Shown here: positions 55,787 through 64,000 of the stretch, piece by piece
Position numbering within the stretch: the stretch's first letter is position 1
Layout of the letters: each line of letters opens with the position of its first letter
From: Chryseobacterium camelliae
Lineage (GTDB): Bacteria; Bacteroidota; Bacteroidia; Flavobacteriales; Weeksellaceae
Length of the DNA stretch: 64,000 nucleotides
Reading direction: 5' to 3'
Assembly: GCF_027920545.1 (NCBI RefSeq)
Contig: NZ_CP115859.1
Coordinates: forward strand, 3,131,001 to 3,195,000
The notes under the pieces: generated by a model
What the model was told of the DNA's origin: nothing
Database searches by the model: none
What the model saw: only the letters and a program-made list of their open reading frames with translations
Translations under genes and position numbers: made by a program

Positions 55787-55823
55787 CAAAGTAAGAACTA
55801 AAGTATGCAATGTTTTTGCGTTG
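55787..55823 (-). promoter_or_regulatory. Shared promoter/operator block, tRNA-like RNA/rtcB copy
   Basis: Plus-strand CAAAGTAA (55787-55794), 12 bp, then GCAATGTTTTTGCGTTG (55807-55823). The minus-strand -7 box TTACTTTG ends 12 bp before the first base of the tRNA-like fold, so transcription would start just before the acceptor stem. It matches the block before the RlaP operon. Confidence 0.7.
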
Positions 55824-55866
55824 TAGAAAAATTTTATATTTTTATTGAAAATTATTTTTAGGCAAG

Positions 55867-58800
55867 ATGGAAAATTTAAATCCGGAAATATTTCAGGCAT
55901 TTCAAAACAAACTGAAAACAGGCAATAGAAGAGGTGTTCATTTAAATGCGATTCCCGGAAACTCAAGATATAAATTTGATCTTGCCCGACTTTCTGAAAT
56001 TCATAAAAGCCTTCCGGAGCATTTTATCATTAATCTTTTAACGCAGAAGAATGTTAATTTTAAATTTTCCATTCATGATAAAATTTCTGATGAGGTTGCT
56101 AAAACTCCGGAAAAAGAGGGTATTTACTTGTATGATGATGAAAAAGAAGTTACCGAAAATAAGGGAGCAGAAGTCGCTTTGGTTAAGGACAAAACACGAG
56201 AAGCAGCATTAGAAAAGCTTTCCACCGGTTTGGAAAACCTGATCTTTCAAAATGAAGTGATACAATCTGAGAAAGGAATCAATTCTTTGGGTTTCGGTTT
56301 TCCGGTTTTGATCAGGAAAGATATGGATGGACAGATTTCTGCTTCACCCATCCTGATCTGGTCTGTGAACATAAAGCCGGTCAATGAGCTGAATACATGG
56401 GAAATCAGTAGAACGGAGGATGATGCAATCTATGTAAATGAAGTTTTGATCAATCATTTGCAAAATGACTCCGGGATTGTATTGGAACAGATTTCTGAAG
56501 AAATGCTTGCCGATGGAAAAATAGATAAACCTGAACTGTTGCAGATTTGTCAAACTCTGTTAAATCAGCTTAAAATCACACAGAACCTTGATTTTATCCT
56601 TAATAATTATGAGGAAATTCCATTGATTAAACCGAAGGCTTCCTATGAAGAACAGCTTCAGAACAATGGAGACGCCCTTATTATTAAATCCGGTGTTTTT
56701 TCCATTTTTGAAGTTCAGAAACAGAATATTATTAATGATTATGAGTCGTTGAAGAGAGAGTTTAAACCTCTTGAAAACGGAATACAGCAGGATTTTCAAT
56801 CCATTACTTCTATTGAGACTGATCCTTCGCAGCAGGGAATTTTAGAATCATTAAAATCACAGACGAAAATTTTGATTCAGGGTCCTCCGGGAACAGGAAA
56901 AAGCCAGACGCTGACTGCGGTTTTGGTGAATGCCTTGGAAAACAAACAAAAAACAGTTGTTGTCTGTGAAAAACAGACTGCGCTGGAAGTTTTATATAAT
57001 GCACTTCATAAATTAGGTTTGGGGCGCTACTGTGTGATGATTAAAGATAGTGTTTCCGACAGAAAACTCGTGGTAGATGCTGTCCGAAATACAATTGATC
57101 TGGCCGATTTCAAAAAAACAGGACAATCTTATTCTGCTCAGTCGCTGCAAGATCAACTGACGCTAATTTCAGAGCATAAAGCAACAATTAATACGGTTCA
57201 TGAGCTCCTGAATTCAGACTTGATTTCAGGCAAAAACTGGATGGAAATTGTTGGTGACCTTTTAACATTTCAGGATACCAAAGAAAATATAAATGTTCAG
57301 GATATCCCGTTTACTTTTTCAGAAGGGGAAGGTAAAGAGATTGAATATATTTTGGAAAAGGGAAAAGAGGTTTATCAGGAATATCAGCCTTTTGAAAAAT
57401 CTTCATTTATTAATCCTGAAAAGCTGATCCGCGAGAATTTTCATAACAGTCTGCAGAATTTAGATACTTCTTTTCAGCATTATGAAAAGATGTGGGATGA
57501 AATTCAGTCGCTGATTATTGATTTCAGACCTGTGTATGAAGAAAAGAAAAAACAGAATTTTAGTCAGAATTTTCAAACATTATCGTCACTAATTAATGAA
57601 ACGGAAGTGATCACTTCTGTTCTGAATCAAAATTCTGAAGAATTTCACCCTGAAATTACGAACGGATTATTCTATAGGTTCACTGCATTATTTTCTTCAG
57701 GAAAGAAAAAAAAGATCAGCAATCAGAAAAGATTACTGGAAATAAGTTCTTTGATTAAACAAATCAGTCTGAATGAGTTTTTCCCTTCGATCGATCTGTC
57801 TGATCATCTTTGGAATAATAAAAATGAAATTCTGAATTACCGTCAGAAAATACAAAATATTCAATCCGGATTTTCTTCTCAGCTGGAACAACAGTTCAAT
57901 AGCATTGATTTCCTGAATATTTTCGATCCTGTGATTTCCGGAAAAGAAACGGAGATGATTGCCCAGCGAATTCAGCAGTTGAAGAAAAGTATCTCAAATG
58001 ATCAGTGGGTGAAAGATCTGAATTTTGGAAACACTTATCAGAGCTTTGACCAGTATCTGATTTCTATTTTAGACCAATACAGAACGTACAGAAATCATCC
58101 TGAAAATCCTTTGCTGGCGGAATTTAACTGGTTTTATTTTTACCAGCCTTTAAGTGTTTTTCAGAAAAAGATATTGGAAAAACTTCATTCCGTTAACAAT
58201 TGGAAGGCTTCTTTCTATGCGGCTTATTTTCCTCTATTGTTAAATAAGTATTCTGATTCGAAACTTAATTTTAACGAAAAGAATTACGAAGAAATTACCA
58301 AGCAGATAAAACAATACAGATCTTCTCAGCAGAATTTTATTCAGTATTTCTGGAATGATGCTCAGCAAAATGCGGTAAAGAAGTTTGAACAAACGAATAA
58401 AGATATTACGGTTGCCAATCTTTACAATAAACGAAGCAGCATCAATCATAAAAGATTGACATTGAGACAAATTGTTCAGAAAGATATAGGTCTTTTCACT
58501 AGTTTTTTTCCCATTATTCTTACGACACCGGATGCCTGTAGTAATCTTTTTCAGGGGAAGAATTTTTATTTCGATCATGTGGTTTTTGATGAAGCCAGTC
58601 AGCTGAAACTGGAAGACAATCTTCCGGCTTTGCTGAAAGGGAAGGGTATTATCATTGCAGGTGACGAACATCAGATGCCGCCTTCAAATTATTTCAGTAA
58701 GGTTTTTGACGGAACGATTGAGGATGAGGACGATATTGAATCTGAAAATGAGGTGATCACCTATAAAAATTCTTTATTGAATATTGAATCTTTATTGGAT

Positions 58801-59868
58801 TTTGCGACGGAAAGCCAGTTTGAAAAAAATCATCTGGATTTTCATTACCGTTCAAAACATCCTTATCTGATCGACTTTTCTAATCATGCGTTCTACAATT
58901 CGCGTTTGAAACCTCTTCCGACAAAATCTGAAATTTTACCAATAGAGTTCTATCAGATAGATGGAGTTTTTGATGATCATACGAACAAAGAAGAAACGGT
59001 TAAAGTGCTGGAAATTTTACAGAATATTCAGCCTTTGAAAGATGGAAATTATCCTTCAGTGGGGATTGCCACTTTTAATATTTCACAACGAAATTATATT
59101 AAAAGAAAAATTGTTCAGGAAACGAATCTTCCCGGAAATGAAATTTTTAAGGAAAAAATCCGGGGACTGGAAGCAGCCGGATTGTTCATTAAAAATCTTG
59201 AAAATATTCAGGGAGATGAAAGGGATATCATCATCATTTCAACCACCTATGGAAGAAAATCCGGTGGAAAATTTATCCAAAGTTTTGGTCCGATCAATCA
59301 TACGAAAGGATATAAATTGCTGAATGTCATTATCACAAGGGCGAAAGAGAAGATTTACGTTTGCAACTCAATTCCTGAAGATGTTTTCTCGAATTATAAA
59401 GAAGCTGTGGAGCAGGAAGGTTCGAATAACAGAAAAGCGGTTTTGTATGCGTATCTGGCTTACTGTAAAGCCGTAAATGATAAAAATGAGAGTCAAAGAC
59501 TGGAAATTCTGAATACTTTAGATCAGTTCGGATGTTCGGATCAATCGAATAGAAATACGAATTCCAATGGTTTTATTGATGTGATTCATAATCGAATACA
59601 ACAGGATTTTCCTAAGTTAAAAACATTGAAAAATCATCATTTCGGAGGCTATGAATTTGATATTCTTATTGAAAAAGAAGATGGAAAATCCATTATTGTC
59701 GAAGCAATGAGTAAAGAGAAATATTCCGGAAACCTGGGATATCTGGAAGATGTACACAAAGAAAAAATAGTACGAAATGCAGGTTTTGAATATGTAAGAA
59801 TCTGGAGCCAGCACTGCTGGCAAAACCTTGATGCTGAAATACAAAAAATACATAAAAAAATATCATGA
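55867..59868 (+). CDS. Large SF1 (UPF1-like) helicase with C-terminal nuclease-like domain
   Basis: This 1333-residue protein has an N-terminal region (1-320) like those of DUF4011-type helicases. The SF1 core has Walker A GPPGTGKSQT near 340, a long alpha-helical insertion (about 400-850), Walker B VVFDEASQ near 908, GDEHQMPPS near 933 and the C-terminal motifs NIQGDERDIIIISTTYG near 1113 and LNVIITRAKEKIYV near 1155. Residues 1255-1333 resemble a restriction-endonuclease fold (YEFDILIEKEDGKSIIVEA), but the usual E-x-K is not seen. It probably remodels or degrades nucleic acid, and may act in RNA surveillance or defence. It diverges from the tRNA-like RNA. Confidence 0.8.
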   Translation: MENLNPEIFQAFQNKLKTGNRRGVHLNAIPGNSRYKFDLARLSEIHKSLPEHFIINLLTQKNVNFKFSIHDKISDEVAKTPEKEGIYLYDDEKEVTENKGAEVALVKDKTREAALEKLSTGLENLIFQNEVIQSEKGINSLGFGFPVLIRKDMDGQISASPILIWSVNIKPVNELNTWEISRTEDDAIYVNEVLINHLQNDSGIVLEQISEEMLADGKIDKPELLQICQTLLNQLKITQNLDFILNNYEEIPLIKPKASYEEQLQNNGDALIIKSGVFSIFEVQKQNIINDYESLKREFKPLENGIQQDFQSITSIETDPSQQGILESLKSQTKILIQGPPGTGKSQTLTAVLVNALENKQKTVVVCEKQTALEVLYNALHKLGLGRYCVMIKDSVSDRKLVVDAVRNTIDLADFKKTGQSYSAQSLQDQLTLISEHKATINTVHELLNSDLISGKNWMEIVGDLLTFQDTKENINVQDIPFTFSEGEGKEIEYILEKGKEVYQEYQPFEKSSFINPEKLIRENFHNSLQNLDTSFQHYEKMWDEIQSLIIDFRPVYEEKKKQNFSQNFQTLSSLINETEVITSVLNQNSEEFHPEITNGLFYRFTALFSSGKKKKISNQKRLLEISSLIKQISLNEFFPSIDLSDHLWNNKNEILNYRQKIQNIQSGFSSQLEQQFNSIDFLNIFDPVISGKETEMIAQRIQQLKKSISNDQWVKDLNFGNTYQSFDQYLISILDQYRTYRNHPENPLLAEFNWFYFYQPLSVFQKKILEKLHSVNNWKASFYAAYFPLLLNKYSDSKLNFNEKNYEEITKQIKQYRSSQQNFIQYFWNDAQQNAVKKFEQTNKDITVANLYNKRSSINHKRLTLRQIVQKDIGLFTSFFPIILTTPDACSNLFQGKNFYFDHVVFDEASQLKLEDNLPALLKGKGIIIAGDEHQMPPSNYFSKVFDGTIEDEDDIESENEVITYKNSLLNIESLLDFATESQFEKNHLDFHYRSKHPYLIDFSNHAFYNSRLKPLPTKSEILPIEFYQIDGVFDDHTNKEETVKVLEILQNIQPLKDGNYPSVGIATFNISQRNYIKRKIVQETNLPGNEIFKEKIRGLEAAGLFIKNLENIQGDERDIIIISTTYGRKSGGKFIQSFGPINHTKGYKLLNVIITRAKEKIYVCNSIPEDVFSNYKEAVEQEGSNNRKAVLYAYLAYCKAVNDKNESQRLEILNTLDQFGCSDQSNRNTNSNGFIDVIHNRIQQDFPKLKTLKNHHFGGYEFDILIEKEDGKSIIVEAMSKEKYSGNLGYLEDVHKEKIVRNAGFEYVRIWSQHCWQNLDAEIQKIHKKIS

Positions 59869-60194
59869 CGGAACAATTAAAAAATTCACCGGAAACCATT
59901 CAATTTAAAGAGGTAATCGCTCATATTGATGAAAATTACGATTTTACTCCTACAAAATTTACCAACGGAAATACGGTCAATGAAGAAAACCAGAATAATG
60001 GTTCGTGTAAAGTTTTCAGCTATGCGAAACTGAATAATTTGTCTAAAGAGGATACTTTGAATCTTTTCGGAGAATTTTACAGAGAGGATGTACTGAAAAA
60101 CCCTGAAGGAACGGATCACCAGAACATCAGAAACTTTATGGAGTTTGGCTGGGACGGAATTGTTTTTGAAGGGGAGGCTTTAGTGAGAAAGTAG
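59865..60194 (+). CDS. HopJ type III effector family protein
   Basis: This 109-residue protein matches the HopJ family over its full length: FKEVIAHIDENYDFTPTKFTNG, then NNGSCKVFSYAKLNNLSKEDTLNLFGEFYREDVL and HQNIRNFMEFGWDGIVFEG. The name comes from plant pathogens, but the family is widespread in free-living bacteria and its basic function is unknown. Its start overlaps the helicase stop in an ATGA, so the two are co-translated. Confidence 0.85.
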   Translation: MTEQLKNSPETIQFKEVIAHIDENYDFTPTKFTNGNTVNEENQNNGSCKVFSYAKLNNLSKEDTLNLFGEFYREDVLKNPEGTDHQNIRNFMEFGWDGIVFEGEALVRK

Positions 60195-60213
60195 TTATAA
60201 ATAATAATTTTTA

Positions 60214-60270
60214 ACCACCCCGTCAAAAATTCGCAGAATTTTTGCCACCCCTCCAAGGGAGGGGAATTTT
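60214..60270. repeat. Intergenic repeat element
   Basis: CCACCCCGTC, then AAAAATTC GCA GAATTTTT (an 8-bp hairpin), then CCACCCCTCCAAGGGAGGGGAA. The CCACCCC and CCCTCC parts match the copy inside the nucleotidyltransferase gene at 49752-49793. It separates the helicase-hopJ pair from the WYL gene. Confidence 0.65.
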
Positions 60271-60308
60271 TACATAATTTAAACTCAGTTTTTAATCTCA
60301 ATCAATCT

Positions 60309-61331
60309 ATGGCATCCAATAAAAATGCTCTTATCCGCTACAAAACACTGGATAAATGCCTGAAAAATAAGTACCGGAAGTATACTCTGGAAGATCTGAT
60401 CGATGAATGTTCCGAAGCTTTGTTTGAGTTTGAGGGAAAAGAGTCTTTTGTCAGCAAGCGCACGGTACAACTGGATTTGCAGAATATGCGAAGTGAAAAG
60501 TTCGGGTATGAGGCACCGATTGAGGTTTATGAAAGAAAATACTATCGATACAGTGATCCTGAATACAGCATTCATAATATTTCGGTGAATGAAAGTGACC
60601 TGAAAGCGATGAATAACGCCGTGCAGATCTTGAAACAGTTCAAGGATTTTTCGATGTTTAAAGAAATGAACGGGGTGATTCAGAAACTGGAAGATTCTAT
60701 TCATTCTACCAATCAGAAATCAATTATTCATTTGGATAAAAATGAACAGTTGAAAGGATTGGAGCATATTGATGTTTTATATGAAGCGATTCTTAATAAG
60801 AAGGTTTTAAAAATTTGTTACAAAAGTTTTAAAGCGAGAGACGAAAATATTCTGACGGTCCATCCTCAATTATTGAAAGAATATAACAACCGGTGGTTTT
60901 TGATTTGCTGGCATAAAAAAGCAATTTATAATCTTGCTTTAGACAGAATGATAAGTATTGAAACAGATAATGCAACGGAATATATCGATAAGGATTTTGA
61001 TGCAGACCGATATTTCGGAGAAGTTATTGGTGCGACAGTTTCAGAAACGCAACGTCCTCAAAATGTAATATTCATAGTGAATTCCAAACATGCTCCCTAT
61101 GTGAAAACCAAACCTTTTCATTATTCTCAAGAAATTATCAAAGAAGACGAAAGAGGAACTACTTTTAAAATTTGTGTTCAGCTCAATTTCGAGTTGGAAC
61201 GAATGATTTTGGGAATGGGGGAGTTTTTAACAGTTTTAGGCCCTAGAAAACTGAGACAAAGAATTGCTAAAAGTATTCAAATGGCTTATTTAAATTATCA
61301 GGAGCTTACTAATAAAAATGAAGAATTATAA
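60309..61331 (+). CDS. WYL-domain transcriptional regulator
   Basis: This 340-residue protein has an N-terminal winged helix (residues 1-75, with KRTVQLDLQNMRSEKFGYEAPI), a WYL Sm-like domain (about 155-230, with NNRWFLICWHKKAIYNLALDRM) and a WCX-like C-terminal part (245-330). WYL proteins sense nucleic acids or nucleotides and regulate defence and damage genes. Its neighbourhood makes it the best candidate controller of the shared promoter blocks before the RlaP pair and rtcB, which is inference. Confidence 0.85.
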   Translation: MASNKNALIRYKTLDKCLKNKYRKYTLEDLIDECSEALFEFEGKESFVSKRTVQLDLQNMRSEKFGYEAPIEVYERKYYRYSDPEYSIHNISVNESDLKAMNNAVQILKQFKDFSMFKEMNGVIQKLEDSIHSTNQKSIIHLDKNEQLKGLEHIDVLYEAILNKKVLKICYKSFKARDENILTVHPQLLKEYNNRWFLICWHKKAIYNLALDRMISIETDNATEYIDKDFDADRYFGEVIGATVSETQRPQNVIFIVNSKHAPYVKTKPFHYSQEIIKEDERGTTFKICVQLNFELERMILGMGEFLTVLGPRKLRQRIAKSIQMAYLNYQELTNKNEEL

Positions 61332-61390
61332 TCTCATTTAATTAAAATGGCTTGAAAATTGTATCTCTTAGAAACATAAAAATAAATAGT

Positions 61391-61522
61391 ATGAAATCAA
61401 GAATATTTAAAGCTGTTCTCGCAATTGTAGCACCTTTGGTAATTGAATTTATAGTAAAGAAAATTTCCGAAAAACTGGATAAAAAATCACAGGGAGAAGA
61501 ACCTAAGAAGCTTCCTGCATAA
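61391..61522 (+). CDS. Small membrane-associated peptide (43 aa)
   Basis: The ORF MKSRIFKAVLAIVAPLVIEF... has one hydrophobic helix (residues 5-22) and a Lys/Glu-rich tail ending KKLPA. It has its own ATG, a following terminator and no overlap with other genes. Function unknown. Confidence 0.5.
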   Translation: MKSRIFKAVLAIVAPLVIEFIVKKISEKLDKKSQGEEPKKLPA

Positions 61523-61553
61523 AATTAGAAGTAGTTAGATTTATATTTATAGA

Positions 61554-61587
61554 AAAGAGACTGTTCGTTTTGCAACAGTCTCTTTTT
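61554..61587. terminator. Bidirectional terminator
   Basis: AAAGAGACTGTT and AACAGTCTCTTT form a 12-bp perfect stem with T-tracts on both sides, between convergent genes. Confidence 0.9.
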
Positions 61588-61597
61588 ATTTTTCTAT

Positions 61598-62782
61598 TCA
61601 GACAAAATCATACACTCCATTCTTCCAGCCCAATACTTTAGAAGAATCTGCCTGCAGCCAGTTTTTAAGAACCGTAGCATAGACTTTTCTGAAATCTTCA
61701 GTATAAATTAAATCACCTTCATTCAAATGAGTTAAATCGGGAAGTGGATTCAAGAGACCTTTCTTTTTCAATCCTCCGCTAATGAAAAACATTTGGTTGG
61801 CCGTTCCGTGGTCGGTTCCGTTGCTGGCATTTTGGGCAACACGACGACCAAACTCGGAGAAAGTCATTAATAAAATATCATCAAAAAGACCGTTACTTTT
61901 CATGTCTGCAACGAAAGATTTTACAGCTTCATTAATATCTCCGAACAGTTTTTTCTGTCTTTCATTTTGGTTCACATGCGTATCAAAACTACCGATTGAA
62001 AGATAATAAACCCTTGTATTAATATCAGATTTAATCAATGAAGCAACAGTTTTGAAGTCTTTTCCCAATTGAGAATTCGGATAGGTCTGTGTTGTTTTTT
62101 TTGCCTTACTTTTTTCAAAAATATAATCGGCATTATTGATGGTAGAACCTAAAGTCTGATATAAATAAGAAACCGTTTCATCATCATGGTGATGATCATA
62201 CAACGATTTGAAATACTTTTCCTGGCTTGTCTGGTACAGTCTTTTCGGATCTTTGAAGGCAAAGGCTTTATTGTTTTCCCCTTTTAAAGCTAGGCTCAAC
62301 ATATCATCAACTTCCAGCGCCTGAGTAGGATGTTCACAACGATAGCATTCTTCATCCAGAAATCGACCCAGCCAGCCAGTTTCTAAATACTCATCACTTT
62401 TACTTGCAGAATGCCAGATATCCATGCTTCGGAAGTGAGATTTATCGGGATTCGGATACCCCACATTGTTTAAAATTGAAAGTTCACCCTGATCATGAAG
62501 TTCTTTAAAGTAGGAAAGGGCAGGATTGATCCCAGTTTCGTCATTCAATGCTAAAGAATTTTGAATCGCAATTGTATTTCTTTCTTTAAAGTAAATATCG
62601 TTTTGGGTAGGAATGATCGTGTTCAGTCCATCATTTCCTCCCGTAAACTGAAGCACAACAAGTATTTTCTGATTGGGTACCAAAGCTTCATCAAATGTCA
62701 TTGCTTTCAGGAAGTTCGGCATCAAGAAAGATGCGGTAGCCAATGAACTTATTTTTAGGAATTCTCTTCTTTTGATTAACAT
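61598..62782 (-). CDS. DUF1501 domain protein, probably Tat-exported
   Basis: This 394-residue protein starts with MLIKRREFLKISSLATASF, a Tat-like signal (RREFLK). It has the DUF1501 pattern: VVLQFTGGNDGLNTIIP, MDIWHSAS near 120, a YLSIGSFDTHVNQNERQ segment and FSEFGRRVAQNASNGTDHGTANQMFFISGG, which resembles the alkaline-phosphatase/sulfatase fold. It pairs with the DUF1800 gene 92 bp upstream, a common association in Bacteroidota whose function is unknown. Confidence 0.88.
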   Translation of the reverse strand: MLIKRREFLKISSLATASFLMPNFLKAMTFDEALVPNQKILVVLQFTGGNDGLNTIIPTQNDIYFKERNTIAIQNSLALNDETGINPALSYFKELHDQGELSILNNVGYPNPDKSHFRSMDIWHSASKSDEYLETGWLGRFLDEECYRCEHPTQALEVDDMLSLALKGENNKAFAFKDPKRLYQTSQEKYFKSLYDHHHDDETVSYLYQTLGSTINNADYIFEKSKAKKTTQTYPNSQLGKDFKTVASLIKSDINTRVYYLSIGSFDTHVNQNERQKKLFGDINEAVKSFVADMKSNGLFDDILLMTFSEFGRRVAQNASNGTDHGTANQMFFISGGLKKKGLLNPLPDLTHLNEGDLIYTEDFRKVYATVLKNWLQADSSKVLGWKNGVYDFV

Positions 62783-62874
62783 ACAATTAGGTTTTAGGTT
62801 AAAAAGATGATAGGCTGCAGGTGATTCAGTCGACTTTAACTACCGGTTAAAATCTGCGACCTGACACCTAAAAA

Positions 62875-64000
62875 CTACATGAGCTGATATTCCGGTGTTG
62901 ACATGAGATTGATAACGGTCATTTTTACCGTATTATCTGAGAAATTTTTCACAGAATCCATATCCAGCGATTTACTATTTTGAATTAAATAATCCTCAAT
63001 ATTTTTACCGATAAATATTTTTTCCACTCTGGTCCAGTCTATGGTGATATTCGGATTTTTAAAACTTTTTGTTAAAGTATTCGTATTGTTTTTCAATCCC
63101 ATATCCAAATCATCATCTTCTTTAGGGCGATAATCGAGTGGCCGCAAGCCTGACCAAATCTGAGGAATCTGCAGTCTCAACATCAAAGTCGAGCTGTCGA
63201 TCCAGGATTTTCCACTTGGCCATCCTGCAACATTGGGCGGATAAAGAAGCATTTGTCCCAATAATTTCTGATACACAATAAAGTTTTCCGGGTTTTGAAT
63301 ATTCATCGGGAGCGTTCTCATCATTCCGACCATCAGTTCTATCGGAGATTTTATTCTGTTCCCGATATTTTTTTTGTCATAAAACCATGAACTCGAAAAA
63401 ATATCCTTCATCAGTTTTTTGATGTCGTAACCGGATTGATAAAAACTTTCACTTAGCTTGTTGACAATAGCTTCATCTACATTATCATTAACAAAGAACT
63501 TGTAAATTTTAGCGGTAATAAATTTTGAAGTTGCTTTTTGTTCAAGGATGATATTTAAAGCATCGGTTCCGGTAAAATTTCCTGTTTTCCCCAAAAATGT
63601 TTTTGTGCCTTCATCATGAAATTTTTTTCTTTCCACAAAATTTCCTTCCTTATCAAATCCCCATCCTGTAAAAGCTCTGGCTCCCTCGCGAATATCTTTT
63701 TCCGTATAATTTCCCCTTCCCATTGTGAAAAGTTCCATCACTTCACGGGCAAAATTTTCATTGGGATGATCTTTTTTATTTTGCTGATTATTTAAAAAAT
63801 TAAGCATGGCAGGAGCCTGGCTTACCTCAAATAAAAGATCTTTGAAGTTTCCCAGTGCATTTTTCCGGATCACATTTAAGAGTTGTCTGTTAAATTTCGG
63901 ATTTTGAATTCTCGAAGCAAAATGTCCGTGCCAGAAAAACGCCATTTTTTCTCTCATTTGCTCCTTGCTGTTCACCATTTTATCAAGAAAATTCAGGTTG
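62875..64000 (-). CDS. DUF1800 domain protein (N terminus outside window)
   Basis: The frame is open to the window edge, so about 375 C-terminal residues are visible. Family patterns are MREKMAFFWHGHFA, ENFAREVMELFTMGRGNYTEKDIREGARAFTGWG, and LGQMLLYPPNVAGWPSGKSWIDSSTLMLR. It is an envelope-associated protein normally encoded with a DUF1501 partner, as here. Function unknown. Confidence 0.88.
   Translation of the reverse strand, partial: NLNFLDKMVNSKEQMREKMAFFWHGHFASRIQNPKFNRQLLNVIRKNALGNFKDLLFEVSQAPAMLNFLNNQQNKKDHPNENFAREVMELFTMGRGNYTEKDIREGARAFTGWGFDKEGNFVERKKFHDEGTKTFLGKTGNFTGTDALNIILEQKATSKFITAKIYKFFVNDNVDEAIVNKLSESFYQSGYDIKKLMKDIFSSSWFYDKKNIGNRIKSPIELMVGMMRTLPMNIQNPENFIVYQKLLGQMLLYPPNVAGWPSGKSWIDSSTLMLRLQIPQIWSGLRPLDYRPKEDDDLDMGLKNNTNTLTKSFKNPNITIDWTRVEKIFIGKNIEDYLIQNSKSLDMDSVKNFSDNTVKMTVINLMSTPEYQLM

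Noticed and set aside
55787..55823. Sigma-54 promoter for rtcB, as in enterobacterial rtcBA
   Set aside because: The GG-N10-GC pattern is not present in the shared block.

Overview
The window looks like chromosome from a low-GC Bacteroidota of the class Flavobacteriia, most probably Chryseobacterium or a close Weeksellaceae relative. Evidence is the host gene content (OMP_b-brl_3 receptor, DUF1501/DUF1800 pair, MgtE, rpsO/pnp), AT-rich intergenic DNA, and Bacteroidota-type promoters with a TAnnTTTG element at -7 and no good Shine-Dalgarno sites.

Positions 1-35100 are a prophage whose left end lies outside the window. It sits at the 3' end of a tRNA-Leu(CAA) gene (35101-35180), next to a tyrosine integrase. 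From the left it holds the end of a tail tape-measure gene, a minus-strand block of morons (2952-5252), a plus-strand module (ClpP-like protease/scaffold, capsid, portal, tail fibre, then holin, u-spanin and endolysin), and a chimeric UmuD/SRAP ORF. A long minus-strand block of small early genes follows (14710-31432): HNH and ASCH proteins, DnaB helicase with a replication-initiation protein, a DUF6745 protein with about 65 copies of a 12-bp repeat, YqaJ-like exonuclease and RecT. The lysogeny region (31495-34999) has a plus-strand HTH repressor, operator repeats, small membrane and lipoproteins, and the integrase. Terminase and most tail genes must lie left of the window, or the module order is permuted.

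Positions 35101-49042 are ordinary host chromosome: tRNA-Leu, an MBL hydrolase, a conserved protein of unknown role, a GAF protein, a BtuF-like protein, MgtE, rpsO, a PagL-like acyloxyacyl hydrolase, pnp, a cold-shock-domain protein with a structured leader, and a MarR regulator next to an outer-membrane receptor.

Positions 49193-61331 are the most interesting part. Two RlaP-type (COG3541) nucleotidyltransferases, an RtcB RNA ligase, a large SF1 helicase with a nuclease-like tail, a HopJ-family protein and a WYL regulator surround a cobT-cobS-cobC operon. Upstream of rtcB lies a 191-nt element that folds as a tRNA with a 115-nt insertion between anticodon-like arm and T arm. The RlaP pair and the tRNA-like RNA/rtcB unit share a promoter block: a 17-bp motif differing at one base, a 12-bp spacer, and an identical TTACTTTG box. 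I infer an inducible RNA-repair regulon with its own tRNA-mimic RNA, plausibly controlled by the WYL protein. The window ends in a DUF1501/DUF1800 pair (61598-64000), the second gene cut by the window edge.
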